The notes beneath the pieces were generated by a model. The model did not search any database and was not told where the DNA came from. It saw nothing but the letters and a program-made list of their open reading frames with translations. A DNA stretch of 64,000 bases from Gammaproteobacteria bacterium RIFCSPHIGHO2_12_FULL_37_14. Lineage in GTDB: Bacteria; Pseudomonadota; Gammaproteobacteria; DSM-16500. Position numbers and translations under genes: made by a program. The stretch is from positions 18,224 through 82,223 of the forward strand of contig MGXV01000024.1 of the NCBI GenBank assembly GCA_001801485.1. Reading direction: 5' to 3'. Every line of letters starts with the position of its first letter. The stretch's first letter is position 1. Shown here piece by piece: positions 36,400 through 45,708 of the stretch.

Positions 36400-37697
36400 A
36401 TAACGGCTACCTCATCATTTTGAATGTGTTTTCTAATAGCCACATGAGCAACGCGTTGCATAATTTCATCAGCAAATCCTTGCAATAAAATATTTAAAGC
36501 ATCCTGATAGCTAATACCACGCGAACATAAGTAAAAAACAGCATCTTGATCTACTTCACCCGTAGTCGCTCCATGCTGACATTTAACATCATCGGCATAA
36601 ATTTCTAATTCGGGTTTTGAATAAGCTTCTGCTTGGTTGTCCAACAACAAATGATGATTGGCTTGCTGTGCAACCGTTTTCTCCGCTTGTTGCGTAACAT
36701 GAACACGGCCGCTAAAAACTGCCTGAGATTTTTTTTCTACGATGCCTTTATATAACATTTCACTACGTCCAGATGGTGCCCGATGTTCAATATCAACATG
36801 ATGATTGACCTGATGTCCGTCGTGTTGCAATCGATAAAAACCACTGGTGGTGCAATGAGCACCGAGATGATTTAATTTAACCAGCAAATCATCTCGAGCA
36901 AACAAATTACTTGATGAATAATTAACATGATTTAAAAAACTATTTTCTTGTTGTTGAATCATGGTATGAGCAAAATGTATGTTTTTTTTACTTTCATGAC
37001 GATATTTATAATATTCTAAATGAGCGCCTGCAGAAATAGTAATGGATGTCACCATATTCATCACATGCTTTGCGTGAATAGCAGCAATATGTTCTTCTAA
37101 TAAATAAGCTTTGCTTTCTTTTTCGAGAACAATAATTTGTTGTGAATGAGCGACACACTCCTGATGATCTGTCATCAACCATAGAATATGGATGGGTAGC
37201 GTGAGTTCGCCCGCGACATAAAGAAATAAACCATCATTTGCTAAAGATGCATTTAAACTGGCAAATGGATAACACTCCGCATGAATCTGTTGCAGCCAAT
37301 ATGTTTGTAGCAATTCAGCGTGCTTAGCAAGCGCCTGCTGTAAACTACAGACAATCACATGGTGAGGTAAATGAGTTAAATCTGAAAATTGCGGCGCATA
37401 AAAACCATTGATACACACTAGAAAAATACTTTCAGAATGAACTAAACGTCGTGCTTTAATACTGTCATGAATACTTTTTTCCATGATCGCTACTGGAGCT
37501 GCCGCTGAACATTTTATTTTTTCAAGGCAAGCAAGATTTGTATATTTCCAATGCTCATTTCTTTGCCTAGATAATCCCGTTTTCAAACAATCCTCTCGAT
37601 GATGTCCACGAAAATTAGCAAGCCACGTTGGTTCGGGTCGCGAACTATTTTGTTCAAGATTATCCAATAACCATGTTGGTAAGTTGAGAATCGTCAT
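36396..37697 (-). CDS. sufD: Fe-S cluster assembly protein SufD
   Basis: A 433-residue SufB/SufD-family protein. The C-terminal beta-helix holds KPELEIYADDVKCQHGATTGEVD and SRGISYQDALNILLQGFADEI, both diagnostic; the N-terminus is variable. It forms the SufBC2D scaffold with the two preceding genes. It overlaps sufC by four bases. Confidence 0.95.
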   Translation of the reverse strand: MTILNLPTWLLDNLEQNSSRPEPTWLANFRGHHREDCLKTGLSRQRNEHWKYTNLACLEKIKCSAAAPVAIMEKSIHDSIKARRLVHSESIFLVCINGFYAPQFSDLTHLPHHVIVCSLQQALAKHAELLQTYWLQQIHAECYPFASLNASLANDGLFLYVAGELTLPIHILWLMTDHQECVAHSQQIIVLEKESKAYLLEEHIAAIHAKHVMNMVTSITISAGAHLEYYKYRHESKKNIHFAHTMIQQQENSFLNHVNYSSSNLFARDDLLVKLNHLGAHCTTSGFYRLQHDGHQVNHHVDIEHRAPSGRSEMLYKGIVEKKSQAVFSGRVHVTQQAEKTVAQQANHHLLLDNQAEAYSKPELEIYADDVKCQHGATTGEVDQDAVFYLCSRGISYQDALNILLQGFADEIMQRVAHVAIRKHIQNDEVAVI

Positions 37698-38461
37698 GTG
37701 TTTGATTCACTTTCTAACCAACCATATCCTTTGGTTTCCAATTCTACTGCTAATGTTTTATCGCCAGATTTAATCATTTTACCCTGCGCCATGACATGTA
37801 CTACGTCTGGTTGAATGTAATCGAGCAAGCGCTGATAATGTGTCACAATCAAAAAGGAACGTTGCTGATTACGCAAACTATTGACACATCGACTGACCAT
37901 TTGCAAAGCGTCAATATCTAAACCTGAATCAGTCTCGTCAAGAATAATCAAATTTGGTTCGAGTATGAGCATCTGCAAAATTTCATTGCGTTTTTTCTCG
38001 CCCCCAGAAAATCCTTCATTGACTGCTCGATGCAATAAGGTTTCATTTAAGCCAACTTCTTTTAGTTTATTTTTGACCAAAAATAAAAAATCTGCGGCAT
38101 CAAGCAATGGTAAATTTTTTCGTTTACGTAAACTATTGAGCGCCGTACGCAAAAAATACATATTGTTTACACCAGCAATTTCTGTTGGATATTGAAACGC
38201 CAGAAAAACTCCGCTTGCCGCTCGCTCTTCAGGTTCCAATATTAATAAATTTTGACCGTTAAAAAAAACTTCGCCGTGCGTCACTTGATAATCTTTTCTG
38301 CCTGCTAATACATTTGCTAAAGTGCTTTTACCTGATCCGTTGGGACCCATGATGGCATGCACTTCACCTGGTCGAATAGTTAAATTGACGCCTTGCAAAA
38401 TTTGCTTGGCGCGTTGCTGATCATCTTGAATACTCACTTGAAGATTATGAATGGCTAACAT
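37694..38461 (-). CDS. sufC: Fe-S assembly ATPase SufC
   Basis: A 255-residue ABC-type ATPase: Walker A GPNGSGKST, signature FSGGEKKR, Walker B LIILDETDSGLD. SufC powers the SufBCD scaffold in the cytoplasm, without membrane parts. Three bases separate it from sufB. Confidence 0.97.
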   Translation of the reverse strand: MLAIHNLQVSIQDDQQRAKQILQGVNLTIRPGEVHAIMGPNGSGKSTLANVLAGRKDYQVTHGEVFFNGQNLLILEPEERAASGVFLAFQYPTEIAGVNNMYFLRTALNSLRKRKNLPLLDAADFLFLVKNKLKEVGLNETLLHRAVNEGFSGGEKKRNEILQMLILEPNLIILDETDSGLDIDALQMVSRCVNSLRNQQRSFLIVTHYQRLLDYIQPDVVHVMAQGKMIKSGDKTLAVELETKGYGWLESESNT

Positions 38462-38464
38462 AGC

Positions 38465-39907
38465 TTATCCGACACTCCCCTCTAAACTAACTTCTAGTAA
38501 TTTTTGTGCTTCAACCGCAAATTCCATGGGCAATTCGCTAAACACTTGCTTACAAAAACCATTTACAATCATGGATATCGCATCTTCCGCAGATAATCCA
38601 CGTTGTCGACAATAAAATAATTGATCTTCGCCTATCTTGGAAGTAGATGCTTCGTGTTCAACTCGCGCCGTCGAGTTTTTAATTTCGATCACCGGAAAAG
38701 TATGTGCACCACAGTGTGAACTCAACAATAAAGAATCGCATTGAGTATAATTCCTGGCATTTGCAGCACTCGGTAACATACGAACTAATCCTCGATAAGT
38801 ATTTTGTCCATGGCCTGCAGAAATTCCTTTGGAAATAATCGTGCTACTGGTATTTTTTCCAATATGAATCATTTTAGTGCCCGTATCGGCTTGCTGATAA
38901 TGATTGGTCAGCGCAACAGAATAAAATTCACCCACCGAATATTCACCTTGCAAAATGACGCTGGGATATTTCCAAGTAATAGCGGATCCCGTTTCAATTT
39001 GCGTCCAAGAAATTTTTGAATGCTTTCCCCGACAAGCACCGCGCTTAGTAACAAAATTATAAATTCCACCTCGACCCTGCTCGTCACCGGGATACCAATT
39101 TTGTACGGTAGAATATTTAATTTGCGCATGATCTAATGCAATTAATTCAACAATTGCAGCATGCAGTTGATTTTCATCCCGCATAGGCGCCGTACATCCC
39201 TCAAGATAACTGACATGACTGCCTTCATCAGCAATAATCAAGGTGCGCTCGAATTGCCCACTCTTAGCTGCATTTATTCGAAAATAAGTTGACAGCTCCA
39301 TCGGACAACGAACACCTTTAGGAATATAAACAAAAGAACCGTCACTAAAAACAGCTGAATTAAGCGCCGCATAAAAATTATCGCGATAAGAAACAACCGT
39401 TCCCAAATAACGTTCAATCAACTCAGGATATTTTTGCACTGCTTCCGAAAATGGGCAGAAGATAACGCCCACTTCTGCTAATTTTACTTTAAATGTTGTC
39501 GCTACCGAAACACTATCGAAAACGGCATCAATTGCAACGCCTGCAAGACGACTATGTTCATGCAGAGGAATGCCTAATTTACGATAGGTCTCTAACAATT
39601 TAGGGTCGACTTCATCTAATGTTTTTGGATTATCTTTACTGACTTTAGGAGCAGAATAGTAAATGATATTTTGAAAATCGATAGGAGGATGATGAATGTG
39701 TGCCCACGTAGGCGGAGTCATCGTTTGCCATTGTCGAAAAGCTTGCAATCGCCACTCTAGCATAAACAGTGGTTCTTGCTTCTTAGCAGAAATTAGCCGG
39801 ATAACCTCCTCATTGAGACCAGAAGCAATTTCATCCGATTCAATTTGAGTCACAAATCCATACGGATAATGTTTGTCCACGACTTCTTGAATGAGTTTAT
39901 TTGCCAT
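38465..39907 (-). CDS. sufB: Fe-S cluster assembly protein SufB
   Basis: A 480-residue SufB with [30 protein letters not shown], the [29 protein letters not shown] core (38.9-39.0 kb) and a C-terminal [10 protein letters not shown]. It is the main cluster-building scaffold. It overlaps the regulator gene by eleven bases, so the operon is read as a unit from the regulator. Confidence 0.97.
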   Translation of the reverse strand: MANKLIQEVVDKHYPYGFVTQIESDEIASGLNEEVIRLISAKKQEPLFMLEWRLQAFRQWQTMTPPTWAHIHHPPIDFQNIIYYSAPKVSKDNPKTLDEVDPKLLETYRKLGIPLHEHSRLAGVAIDAVFDSVSVATTFKVKLAEVGVIFCPFSEAVQKYPELIERYLGTVVSYRDNFYAALNSAVFSDGSFVYIPKGVRCPMELSTYFRINAAKSGQFERTLIIADEGSHVSYLEGCTAPMRDENQLHAAIVELIALDHAQIKYSTVQNWYPGDEQGRGGIYNFVTKRGACRGKHSKISWTQIETGSAITWKYPSVILQGEYSVGEFYSVALTNHYQQADTGTKMIHIGKNTSSTIISKGISAGHGQNTYRGLVRMLPSAANARNYTQCDSLLLSSHCGAHTFPVIEIKNSTARVEHEASTSKIGEDQLFYCRQRGLSAEDAISMIVNGFCKQVFSELPMEFAVEAQKLLEVSLEGSVG

Positions 39908-40328
39908 AAGCCAACCTTGATAACAGTAATGGTTCAGACATATCCATAATGGTTAATTGCGATAACATGGAATATATTATTTTATTAATTTTTAACCAGT
40001 TTTCTTTCATCGTGCACATGGATTCGATATTGCATAATCCCTGCATTTGGCAACATTCAGTCATGGAAAGTTTGCCTTCAATTGCCATCACCACATCAGC
40101 AACCGTCACTTGTTGGGCCGGGCGAGCAAGATGATAACCCCCTTCTGGACCACGAACAGATGCGACTAGATCGGCCTCAGAAAGCATTTTCAGCACTTTG
40201 CTAACAGTAGGTACGGTTAAATGTAATGCCTCAGCGAGCAAGCTTGCGCTTAATACGGCTTCTGGTCGTTTTGCCATGTTGGTCATGACTAACATGGCAT
40301 AATCAGCTAATTTACTAATTCTTAGCAT
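39897..40328 (-). CDS. Rrf2-family suf operon regulator (SufR/IscR-like)
   Basis: A 143-residue winged-helix regulator starting [15 protein letters not shown], with three cysteines in [14 protein letters not shown] that probably hold an Fe-S cluster. Such proteins sense cluster supply and control the suf genes they precede. The start at 40328 has a good AAAGG site; upstream in-frame ATGs lack one. A perfect dyad (40385-40403) about 57 bases upstream is the likely operator. Confidence 0.93.
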   Translation of the reverse strand: MLRISKLADYAMLVMTNMAKRPEAVLSASLLAEALHLTVPTVSKVLKMLSEADLVASVRGPEGGYHLARPAQQVTVADVVMAIEGKLSMTECCQMQGLCNIESMCTMKENWLKINKIIYSMLSQLTIMDMSEPLLLSRLAYGK

Positions 40329-40384
40329 TGTTGACCTTTTTAGATATGAAAACTGCAGCATCATTATTATTAAAATTCGCTATA

Positions 40385-40403
40385 CAGTACCATATTCGTA
40401 CTG
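40385..40403. promoter_or_regulatory. candidate operator of the suf regulator
   Basis: The sequence CAGTAC-N7-GTACTG forms a perfect 6-base-arm dyad with a 7-base spacer. It lies about 57 bases upstream of the regulator's ATG. A 19-base dyad with two major-groove contacts fits Rrf2-type repressors, so autoregulation of the suf operon is likely. The TGTATAG nearby on the minus strand may belong to the -10 box. Confidence 0.55.
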
Positions 40404-40450
40404 ATTAAAGCAAATGCCTGATCTCGTGAACCTAAGCCCTATCCTGGTAC

Positions 40451-40475
40451 CTTTTATAAGCAGCGCTTATAAAAG
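40451..40475. promoter_or_regulatory. second perfect palindrome in the suf / aldo-keto reductase gap
   Basis: An 11-base inverted repeat CTTTTATAAGC (40451-40461) and GCTTATAAAAG (40465-40475) with a 3-base loop. GGTAC and GTACC flank it at 40446 and 40487. No gene ends here, because the flanking genes diverge, so a terminator is not expected. An operator for the divergent promoters or a small hairpin are both possible. Confidence 0.45.
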
Positions 40476-40604
40476 TTTTCTTGTGAGTACCATTTACCCC
40501 TCGAGACAAGATCCATTTCCGCTATAATTGAAAAAAAACATGAAACAGTTTATATTCCTCCCTATAAAAAACTAGCCTGTGGCATCGTGTAAAAGGATAT
40601 TTCC

Positions 40605-41552
40605 ATGCAATATAATCACCTCGGTAAAGCAGGAATACGAATCAGTGAACTATCATTTGGCTCCTGGATTACATTCAGCAAGCAAATTGGCTTAAACGAA
40701 GTCAAAACACTCATGCATACTGCTGTTGATCATGGCATCAATTTTTTTGATAATGCAGAAAGCTATGCTCACGGTGAAGCTGAAATTTTAATGGGCAAGG
40801 TGGCAAAAGAATTTCGCCGCGAAGATTTAGTGATTTCCACCAAAATTTTTTGGGGTGGAAATGGTCCGAATGATACGGGTTTATCTCGCAAACATTTAAT
40901 TGAGGGAACTAAAAATTCTCTAAAAAGATTACAATTAAATTATGTAGACTTATTATTTTGTCATCGCCCCGATCCAAATACACCGATTGAAGAAACTGTT
41001 TTAGCGATGGATGCGTTGGTCCGTAATGGATTGGTTTTTTACTGGGGAACGTCTGAATGGAGTGAACATCAAATTGAAGCAGCCTATCAAATCGCATCTT
41101 CTTTGAATTGTATTCCGCCTACCATGGAACAACCCAAATATAATTTGTTTTTTCGTGATCATTTGGAAGTGGAGTACTTACCTCTTTTTGAAAAATATAA
41201 CATGGGAACCACTATTTGGAGTCCTCTTGCTTCTGGTATCTTATCGGGAAAGTATAATCAAGGTATTCCTAGCGATAGTCGCCTTGCCAAAGAAGCATGG
41301 TTAGTGCCAGATAATTTTATGCAACTCGTTTCTAAGTCTAAACATTTAGAGGCCCTGGCAAAAAATCTTGACTGTTCGCTTTCTCAATTAGCAATTGCTT
41401 GGTGTTTAAAAAACCCTCATGTAAACTCCGTCATTACTGGCGCAACGAAAACTGAGCAATTATTAGAAAATTTAGGTGCAATCGACGTGAAAGTCAAACT
41501 GACAGCCGACGTAATGAAACAAATTGATGCCATTCTGAATGAAACGACATGA
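40605..41552 (+). CDS. aldo/keto reductase (Kv-beta/AKR6-like)
   Basis: A 315-residue TIM-barrel oxidoreductase. The catalytic tetrad is visible as Asp and Tyr in FFDNAESYAHGEAE, Lys in VISTKIFW and His in LLFCHRPDP. The NADPH-binding region is in ITGATKTEQLLENL. It is closest to the group related to eukaryotic potassium-channel beta subunits. Physiological substrate unknown; it is followed by folB with a four-base overlap, so it is co-transcribed with folate genes. Confidence 0.9.
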   Translation: MQYNHLGKAGIRISELSFGSWITFSKQIGLNEVKTLMHTAVDHGINFFDNAESYAHGEAEILMGKVAKEFRREDLVISTKIFWGGNGPNDTGLSRKHLIEGTKNSLKRLQLNYVDLLFCHRPDPNTPIEETVLAMDALVRNGLVFYWGTSEWSEHQIEAAYQIASSLNCIPPTMEQPKYNLFFRDHLEVEYLPLFEKYNMGTTIWSPLASGILSGKYNQGIPSDSRLAKEAWLVPDNFMQLVSKSKHLEALAKNLDCSLSQLAIAWCLKNPHVNSVITGATKTEQLLENLGAIDVKVKLTADVMKQIDAILNETT

Positions 41553-41920
41553 CTAAACAGACTTCTTTATCCATTTGCAATCTTGAGCTACCTATTTATT
41601 TAGGATGGTCTGAAAACGAACGTCTCGAACAACAAAAGATTGTTCTCACTGTAAATATTAAATTTTCAACTCCGCCTCATGCCTGTGTAACTGACAATTT
41701 GAACGATACTATTTGTTATTCTAATATGATCGATAAAATTCGAAACTATCTTGCCCAGAAAAAATTTAATTTGATCGAACACGTCTGTTATGAAATTTAC
41801 CAATTTATTAAATTTCTTCTTCCCGAATCATCACTGACTATTTCTATCAGCAAACAGCCAAAAATTCCTGATTTTTCTGGAAAAGTAAGCTTCTGTTATT
41901 CTGATGAGCAATCCCTATGA
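41549..41920 (+). CDS. folB: dihydroneopterin aldolase
   Basis: A 123-residue FolB with PIYLGWSENERLEQQKIVLTV-like start, YSNMIDKI and the catalytic-type LIEHVCYEI. It cleaves dihydroneopterin to 6-hydroxymethyl-dihydropterin, the substrate of the next gene. It overlaps both neighbours by four bases. Confidence 0.92.
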   Translation: MTKQTSLSICNLELPIYLGWSENERLEQQKIVLTVNIKFSTPPHACVTDNLNDTICYSNMIDKIRNYLAQKKFNLIEHVCYEIYQFIKFLLPESSLTISISKQPKIPDFSGKVSFCYSDEQSL

Positions 41921-43248
41921 TTGTTTTGGTATTGGGTTCTAATATCGGCGATCGGCTTCATCATTTACGTAAAGCACTTCAAGCTATTAAAGCTATCCCC
42001 CATCTTACAGTTGAGCAGGTTTCTCCGGTTTATCATTCTGAGGCGCTATTGCCTGATAATGCACCACTGGATTGGGATCAACCTTATTTAAATGTGGCCT
42101 GTCGATGTGACACAACCTTGGAACCTTTAGCATTACTCAAGCAATTAAAAACCATTGAATGGTCAATTGGCAGAAAACCAGAGATACGACATTGGGGCCC
42201 ACGTATTTTAGATATTGATATCCTGGCTTGGGATGATAGAGTCATCAAAAGTGACTTGTTAACTATTCCACATGAGAATTTACTCGAACGTCCTTTTGCA
42301 TTATGGCCATTGGCGGATGTCGCTGCTTTTTGGCGATTTCCATTAGCTGGCCCATTTGAAAATAAAATGGCTGCAGAATTAGTCGTATCCTGGGGATCAC
42401 GATTTTCTGGTGATGCACCATTTCATACTAAACAAATTCATCAACGTATTGATACACCACAATTAGTTGGCATTTTAAATATCACACCGGATTCATTTTC
42501 TGATGGCGGTAAATTTTTATCTATTGAAAATGCATTAGAACATGCTTTGCAGTTGACTGCTGCGGGTGCTGAAATAATTGATATTGGTGCACAATCAACT
42601 GCACCGGGTGCGAAAAATATTGGGGCAGAAAAAGAATGGGGAATCCTTGAACCCGTTTTAACAGCTATTCTTGCTGCCAAAAATCAATTTTTCATACCAC
42701 CTAAAATTAGCATCGATACGTATCATGTCTCAGTCGCTCAACAAGCACTTAAATTGAATATTGATTGGATCAATGATGTCAATGGCTTGAAAGATCCCGC
42801 CATGATAGAGCTTCTCGCTTTATCAAAAGCAGATTGTGTCATGATGCATCATCTTAGCATTCCGGCTTCTCGTCATCAGGTGATACCCTATGATCAAGAT
42901 GCTGTAAAAATTATTTATGCATGGGCAGAAGATCAATTAAAAATACTCGAGAAAGCAGGTGTTACTCGAGAAAGAATTATTTTTGATCCAGGAATTGGTT
43001 TTGGAAAAGTAGCTGAGCATTCGTTAAGATTAATAAAAGATATTCATCAATTTAAAGAACTAGGTGTACGATTGTTAGTTGGTCATTCACGAAAATCATT
43101 TTTATCGTTATTCACTGATTGTCCTCCTCCCGATCGCGATATAGAAACAATGGTTACCTCGTTGTATTTAGCAAATCAAGTGGATTATTTGCGTGTACAT
43201 CAGGTAGAGCTCAGTGCGCGCGCCTTGAAAATGGCTGCAGCATTATAA
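41917..43248 (+). CDS. folKP: fused HPPK-DHPS (FolK-FolP) folate enzyme
   Basis: A 443-residue fusion. The N-terminal 155 residues are HPPK (VLGSNIGDRLHHLRKAL, WGPRILDIDIL, IPHENLLERPF); from about residue 185 DHPS follows (GILNITPDSFSDGG, DPGIGFGK, VGHSRKSFL). It pyrophosphorylates 6-hydroxymethyl-dihydropterin and joins it to p-aminobenzoate. HPPK-DHPS fusions are known from Francisella and from plants and fungi. The DHPS loop usually reading ESTRPG is QSTAPG here, with Ala229 where Arg is usual. The position after folB with overlap shows one pathway unit. Confidence 0.93.
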   Translation: MIVLVLGSNIGDRLHHLRKALQAIKAIPHLTVEQVSPVYHSEALLPDNAPLDWDQPYLNVACRCDTTLEPLALLKQLKTIEWSIGRKPEIRHWGPRILDIDILAWDDRVIKSDLLTIPHENLLERPFALWPLADVAAFWRFPLAGPFENKMAAELVVSWGSRFSGDAPFHTKQIHQRIDTPQLVGILNITPDSFSDGGKFLSIENALEHALQLTAAGAEIIDIGAQSTAPGAKNIGAEKEWGILEPVLTAILAAKNQFFIPPKISIDTYHVSVAQQALKLNIDWINDVNGLKDPAMIELLALSKADCVMMHHLSIPASRHQVIPYDQDAVKIIYAWAEDQLKILEKAGVTRERIIFDPGIGFGKVAEHSLRLIKDIHQFKELGVRLLVGHSRKSFLSLFTDCPPPDRDIETMVTSLYLANQVDYLRVHQVELSARALKMAAAL

Positions 43249-43252
43249 ATAC

Positions 43253-44515
43253 TCAAACAATAGTGCGAACATCCGCTTCTTTCAATACATTAGCTACCGT
43301 ATGAAATGAGCCAAAAACAATGATTCTGTCATTCGGTTTAGCCTTGCTCTCGGCTGCTTCAAATGCTTGATCAATGCTTGGAAAAAAGGTGGCTTTATCC
43401 ACTTTCGCTTGCTGGAATGCTTTCATCAACTCTTGTTTACTTGCTCCTCGTTTTATAGCAAGTGGCGCATAAAACCAATCATCAATCACATCACGAATGG
43501 CCAGGATACTGTTAATCATATCTTTATCGATTAGCATCGAAAATACAGCGTACGTTTTTCCTAAATGAGACATCGCCTTTAATCGTTTGGCTAAAAAAGC
43601 AACCGATGCCGGATTATGTGAGACATCAAAAATTTTTGTTATTTCTCCTGGTATAATTTGAACTCGCGCTGGAAGATGTACCTGTAAAAAACCATCCTTG
43701 ATGGCTTGATGACTAACCGATAAAGACGATTGTAATAATTCGATTGCCATTAGCACAATAGACATATTTTCTAATGCTAGTGAAGTGAGTGGCAAATGAG
43801 TATAAGTTACCTGTTTAGATGACCAAGACCATACGACTTTCTCATCCACAAAAGTAAAATCTTTTCCTTGAAAAAAAAGTGTTGTATTCAGTTGTTTTGC
43901 ATAAGTGATAAGCGTACTAGGCGGAAAAAAATCTCCATATACGGCAGGTTTTCCTTGTCTAAAAATACCTGCTTTTTCTAAAACAATCTTTTCTCGAGTT
44001 GCTCCTAACCAATCCACATGATCAATATCAATACTGGTAATGATTGCCACATCGGCATCCATGATATTAACCGCATCTAAACGGCCGCCCAATCCTACCT
44101 CTAAAATAATGAGGTCTAAAGCATGTTGTTGAAAAAGTAATAAAGCGGCCAAGGTATGAAATTCAAAAGGAGTTAAAGAAACAGATCCTCTTGCCTCAGC
44201 AATTTTTTCAAACACCTTACAAAATTCTTGATCCTCCGGATGATGACCATTAATTTTAACTTGTTCATTGTGTTTATAAAGTACTGGCGAGGTAAAAACA
44301 CCTACTTGATAACCAGCTGCCCGATAAATAGCTTCCAAACCAGCAACAGTTGAACCTTTACCATTCGTACCTGCTACACAAATTGTTTTGCTTGTTGGTG
44401 ACAATAATTTTAATTGAGTAGCGACTTGTTTTACTCGATCAAGACCTAACTCAATTTCAGAGGTATGGATCGTTGTTATCCAATTTAACCACTCATTTAC
44501 TGTGGAGAAGTGCAT
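43253..44515 (-). CDS. folC: dihydrofolate / folylpolyglutamate synthase
   Basis: A 420-residue Mur-ligase-fold enzyme with the P-loop ICVAGTNGKGSTV, LGGRLDAVNI and the family-typical DVSHNPAS. It adds glutamate to dihydropteroate and to folates. The ATG at 44515 (AAGGA upstream) gives the usual length, the longer frame to 44590 does not. It ends four bases from the convergent folKP gene. Confidence 0.95.
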   Translation of the reverse strand: MHFSTVNEWLNWITTIHTSEIELGLDRVKQVATQLKLLSPTSKTICVAGTNGKGSTVAGLEAIYRAAGYQVGVFTSPVLYKHNEQVKINGHHPEDQEFCKVFEKIAEARGSVSLTPFEFHTLAALLLFQQHALDLIILEVGLGGRLDAVNIMDADVAIITSIDIDHVDWLGATREKIVLEKAGIFRQGKPAVYGDFFPPSTLITYAKQLNTTLFFQGKDFTFVDEKVVWSWSSKQVTYTHLPLTSLALENMSIVLMAIELLQSSLSVSHQAIKDGFLQVHLPARVQIIPGEITKIFDVSHNPASVAFLAKRLKAMSHLGKTYAVFSMLIDKDMINSILAIRDVIDDWFYAPLAIKRGASKQELMKAFQQAKVDKATFFPSIDQAFEAAESKAKPNDRIIVFGSFHTVANVLKEADVRTIV

Positions 44516-44757
44516 TGTTTTCCTTGTTATTGGTTGTGTATAAGTTCTTTTTAACTCTGATGGCTTTATTACTTCTTTACTTACTACCATAGAGAACCAG
44601 GCTTAAGTTGACTTATCCACAGGATAATATCTCTGTAAGTGCTTAAATATATTATTTTTTTTAAGGAAACCCACAGATTTTACCTTGCTATATAAAAATA
44701 AATATCTTTAAAAAACTATATTATTTTATTTAATAGAGATTTTAAATTTAAAAAAAA

Positions 44758-45678
44758 TTATTCAGAAATTCTAAAGCCAACTTCGTGAGGTAAACCATCT
44801 CTCTCTTTAGCAAGATAAGAAACCAATTGCCAATCAACTAAAGTAGGACGATTTCTCGAAGCATTATTTACAACATGTACAATGCCAGGTAATGACGTAT
44901 CAAAAGCACCATTGTGTTCTTCGAGAGCATGATGCGCTTCAACATATAAACGATTATTTTGCCAGGCAACTTTAACGGGAGAATTGATAATAACAACAGG
45001 AATTCCACCATGAACGGATGGAAAAAAAGTTTGAATATCCGATTCATACATACGAATACAACCAAAGCTCGCCCGTCTACCCACACTTTCTGGAAAGATA
45101 GTGCTATGAATCAGATAAGTTGGAATGCGCATATATATTGCATAAGGTCCTAATGGATTATCAGGTCCTGGCGGCATAATACTGGGCAAAACTATTCCTT
45201 GCTGTAAATTAAATTCTCGAATATCTTGCGGCGGAATCCAGATGGGATCTTTCGTTTTTCTTGTAATGCTTGTTTTAGTAATAGGAATCATTTTACCAAT
45301 TTTACCTATACCAATCGGGTAGGTTAGTACTTCATGACTATTTTCTAAAAAATAATACATACGCATTTCAGGAAGATTGATAACAATACCTTGGCGAGGT
45401 TGATTAGGGAGTAAGTGCTGAGTTGGAATTTGTAAGTTACTGCCGGAAGGAAATCCTCTAGCCATATTCAGATGAGGATTGGCACTTGCTATCGCGTTAT
45501 AACCAAGATCGTATTGCTTCGCGACAGTAACGACATTTTCTCCTGACGAAGTAGAATGATATTGAACTTGACCAATTACCGCTTCATTATTAGCAGGTAA
45601 CTGATAAGTTGCAGCAAACGCATTCGTATAATTTAATAAAAAAACAATTATCACGCTCCATATTTTTTTGTTACCCAT
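44758..45678 (-). CDS. periplasmic L,D-transpeptidase with LysM-like N-terminus
   Basis: A 306-residue protein with a signal peptide (VIIVFLLNYTNAFA), a LysM-like region (VVTVAKQYDLGYNAIASANPH) and a YkuD domain with LIHSTIFPESVG and the catalytic cysteine in ASFGCIRMYE. It forms 3-3 crosslinks in peptidoglycan or anchors proteins to it. The usual His two before Cys is Phe here (SFGC). It lies directly downstream of another YkuD-type gene. Confidence 0.92.
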   Translation of the reverse strand: MGNKKIWSVIIVFLLNYTNAFAATYQLPANNEAVIGQVQYHSTSSGENVVTVAKQYDLGYNAIASANPHLNMARGFPSGSNLQIPTQHLLPNQPRQGIVINLPEMRMYYFLENSHEVLTYPIGIGKIGKMIPITKTSITRKTKDPIWIPPQDIREFNLQQGIVLPSIMPPGPDNPLGPYAIYMRIPTYLIHSTIFPESVGRRASFGCIRMYESDIQTFFPSVHGGIPVVIINSPVKVAWQNNRLYVEAHHALEEHNGAFDTSLPGIVHVVNNASRNRPTLVDWQLVSYLAKERDGLPHEVGFRISE

Positions 45679-45708
45679 TCGATCTATCCTTAAATGTTAA
45701 AAAATTAA

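Noticed and set aside
44613..44757. A perfect DnaA-box-like TTATCCACA followed by a very AT-rich stretch, as a replication origin
   Set aside because: Only one box is present and dnaA, dnaN and mnmG are not adjacent. A single 9-mer occurs by chance.
44758..45678. Loss of activity in the first L,D-transpeptidase because SFGC replaces SHGC
   Set aside because: The residue before Gly-Cys varies among active members of the family, so this is not evidence of inactivity.
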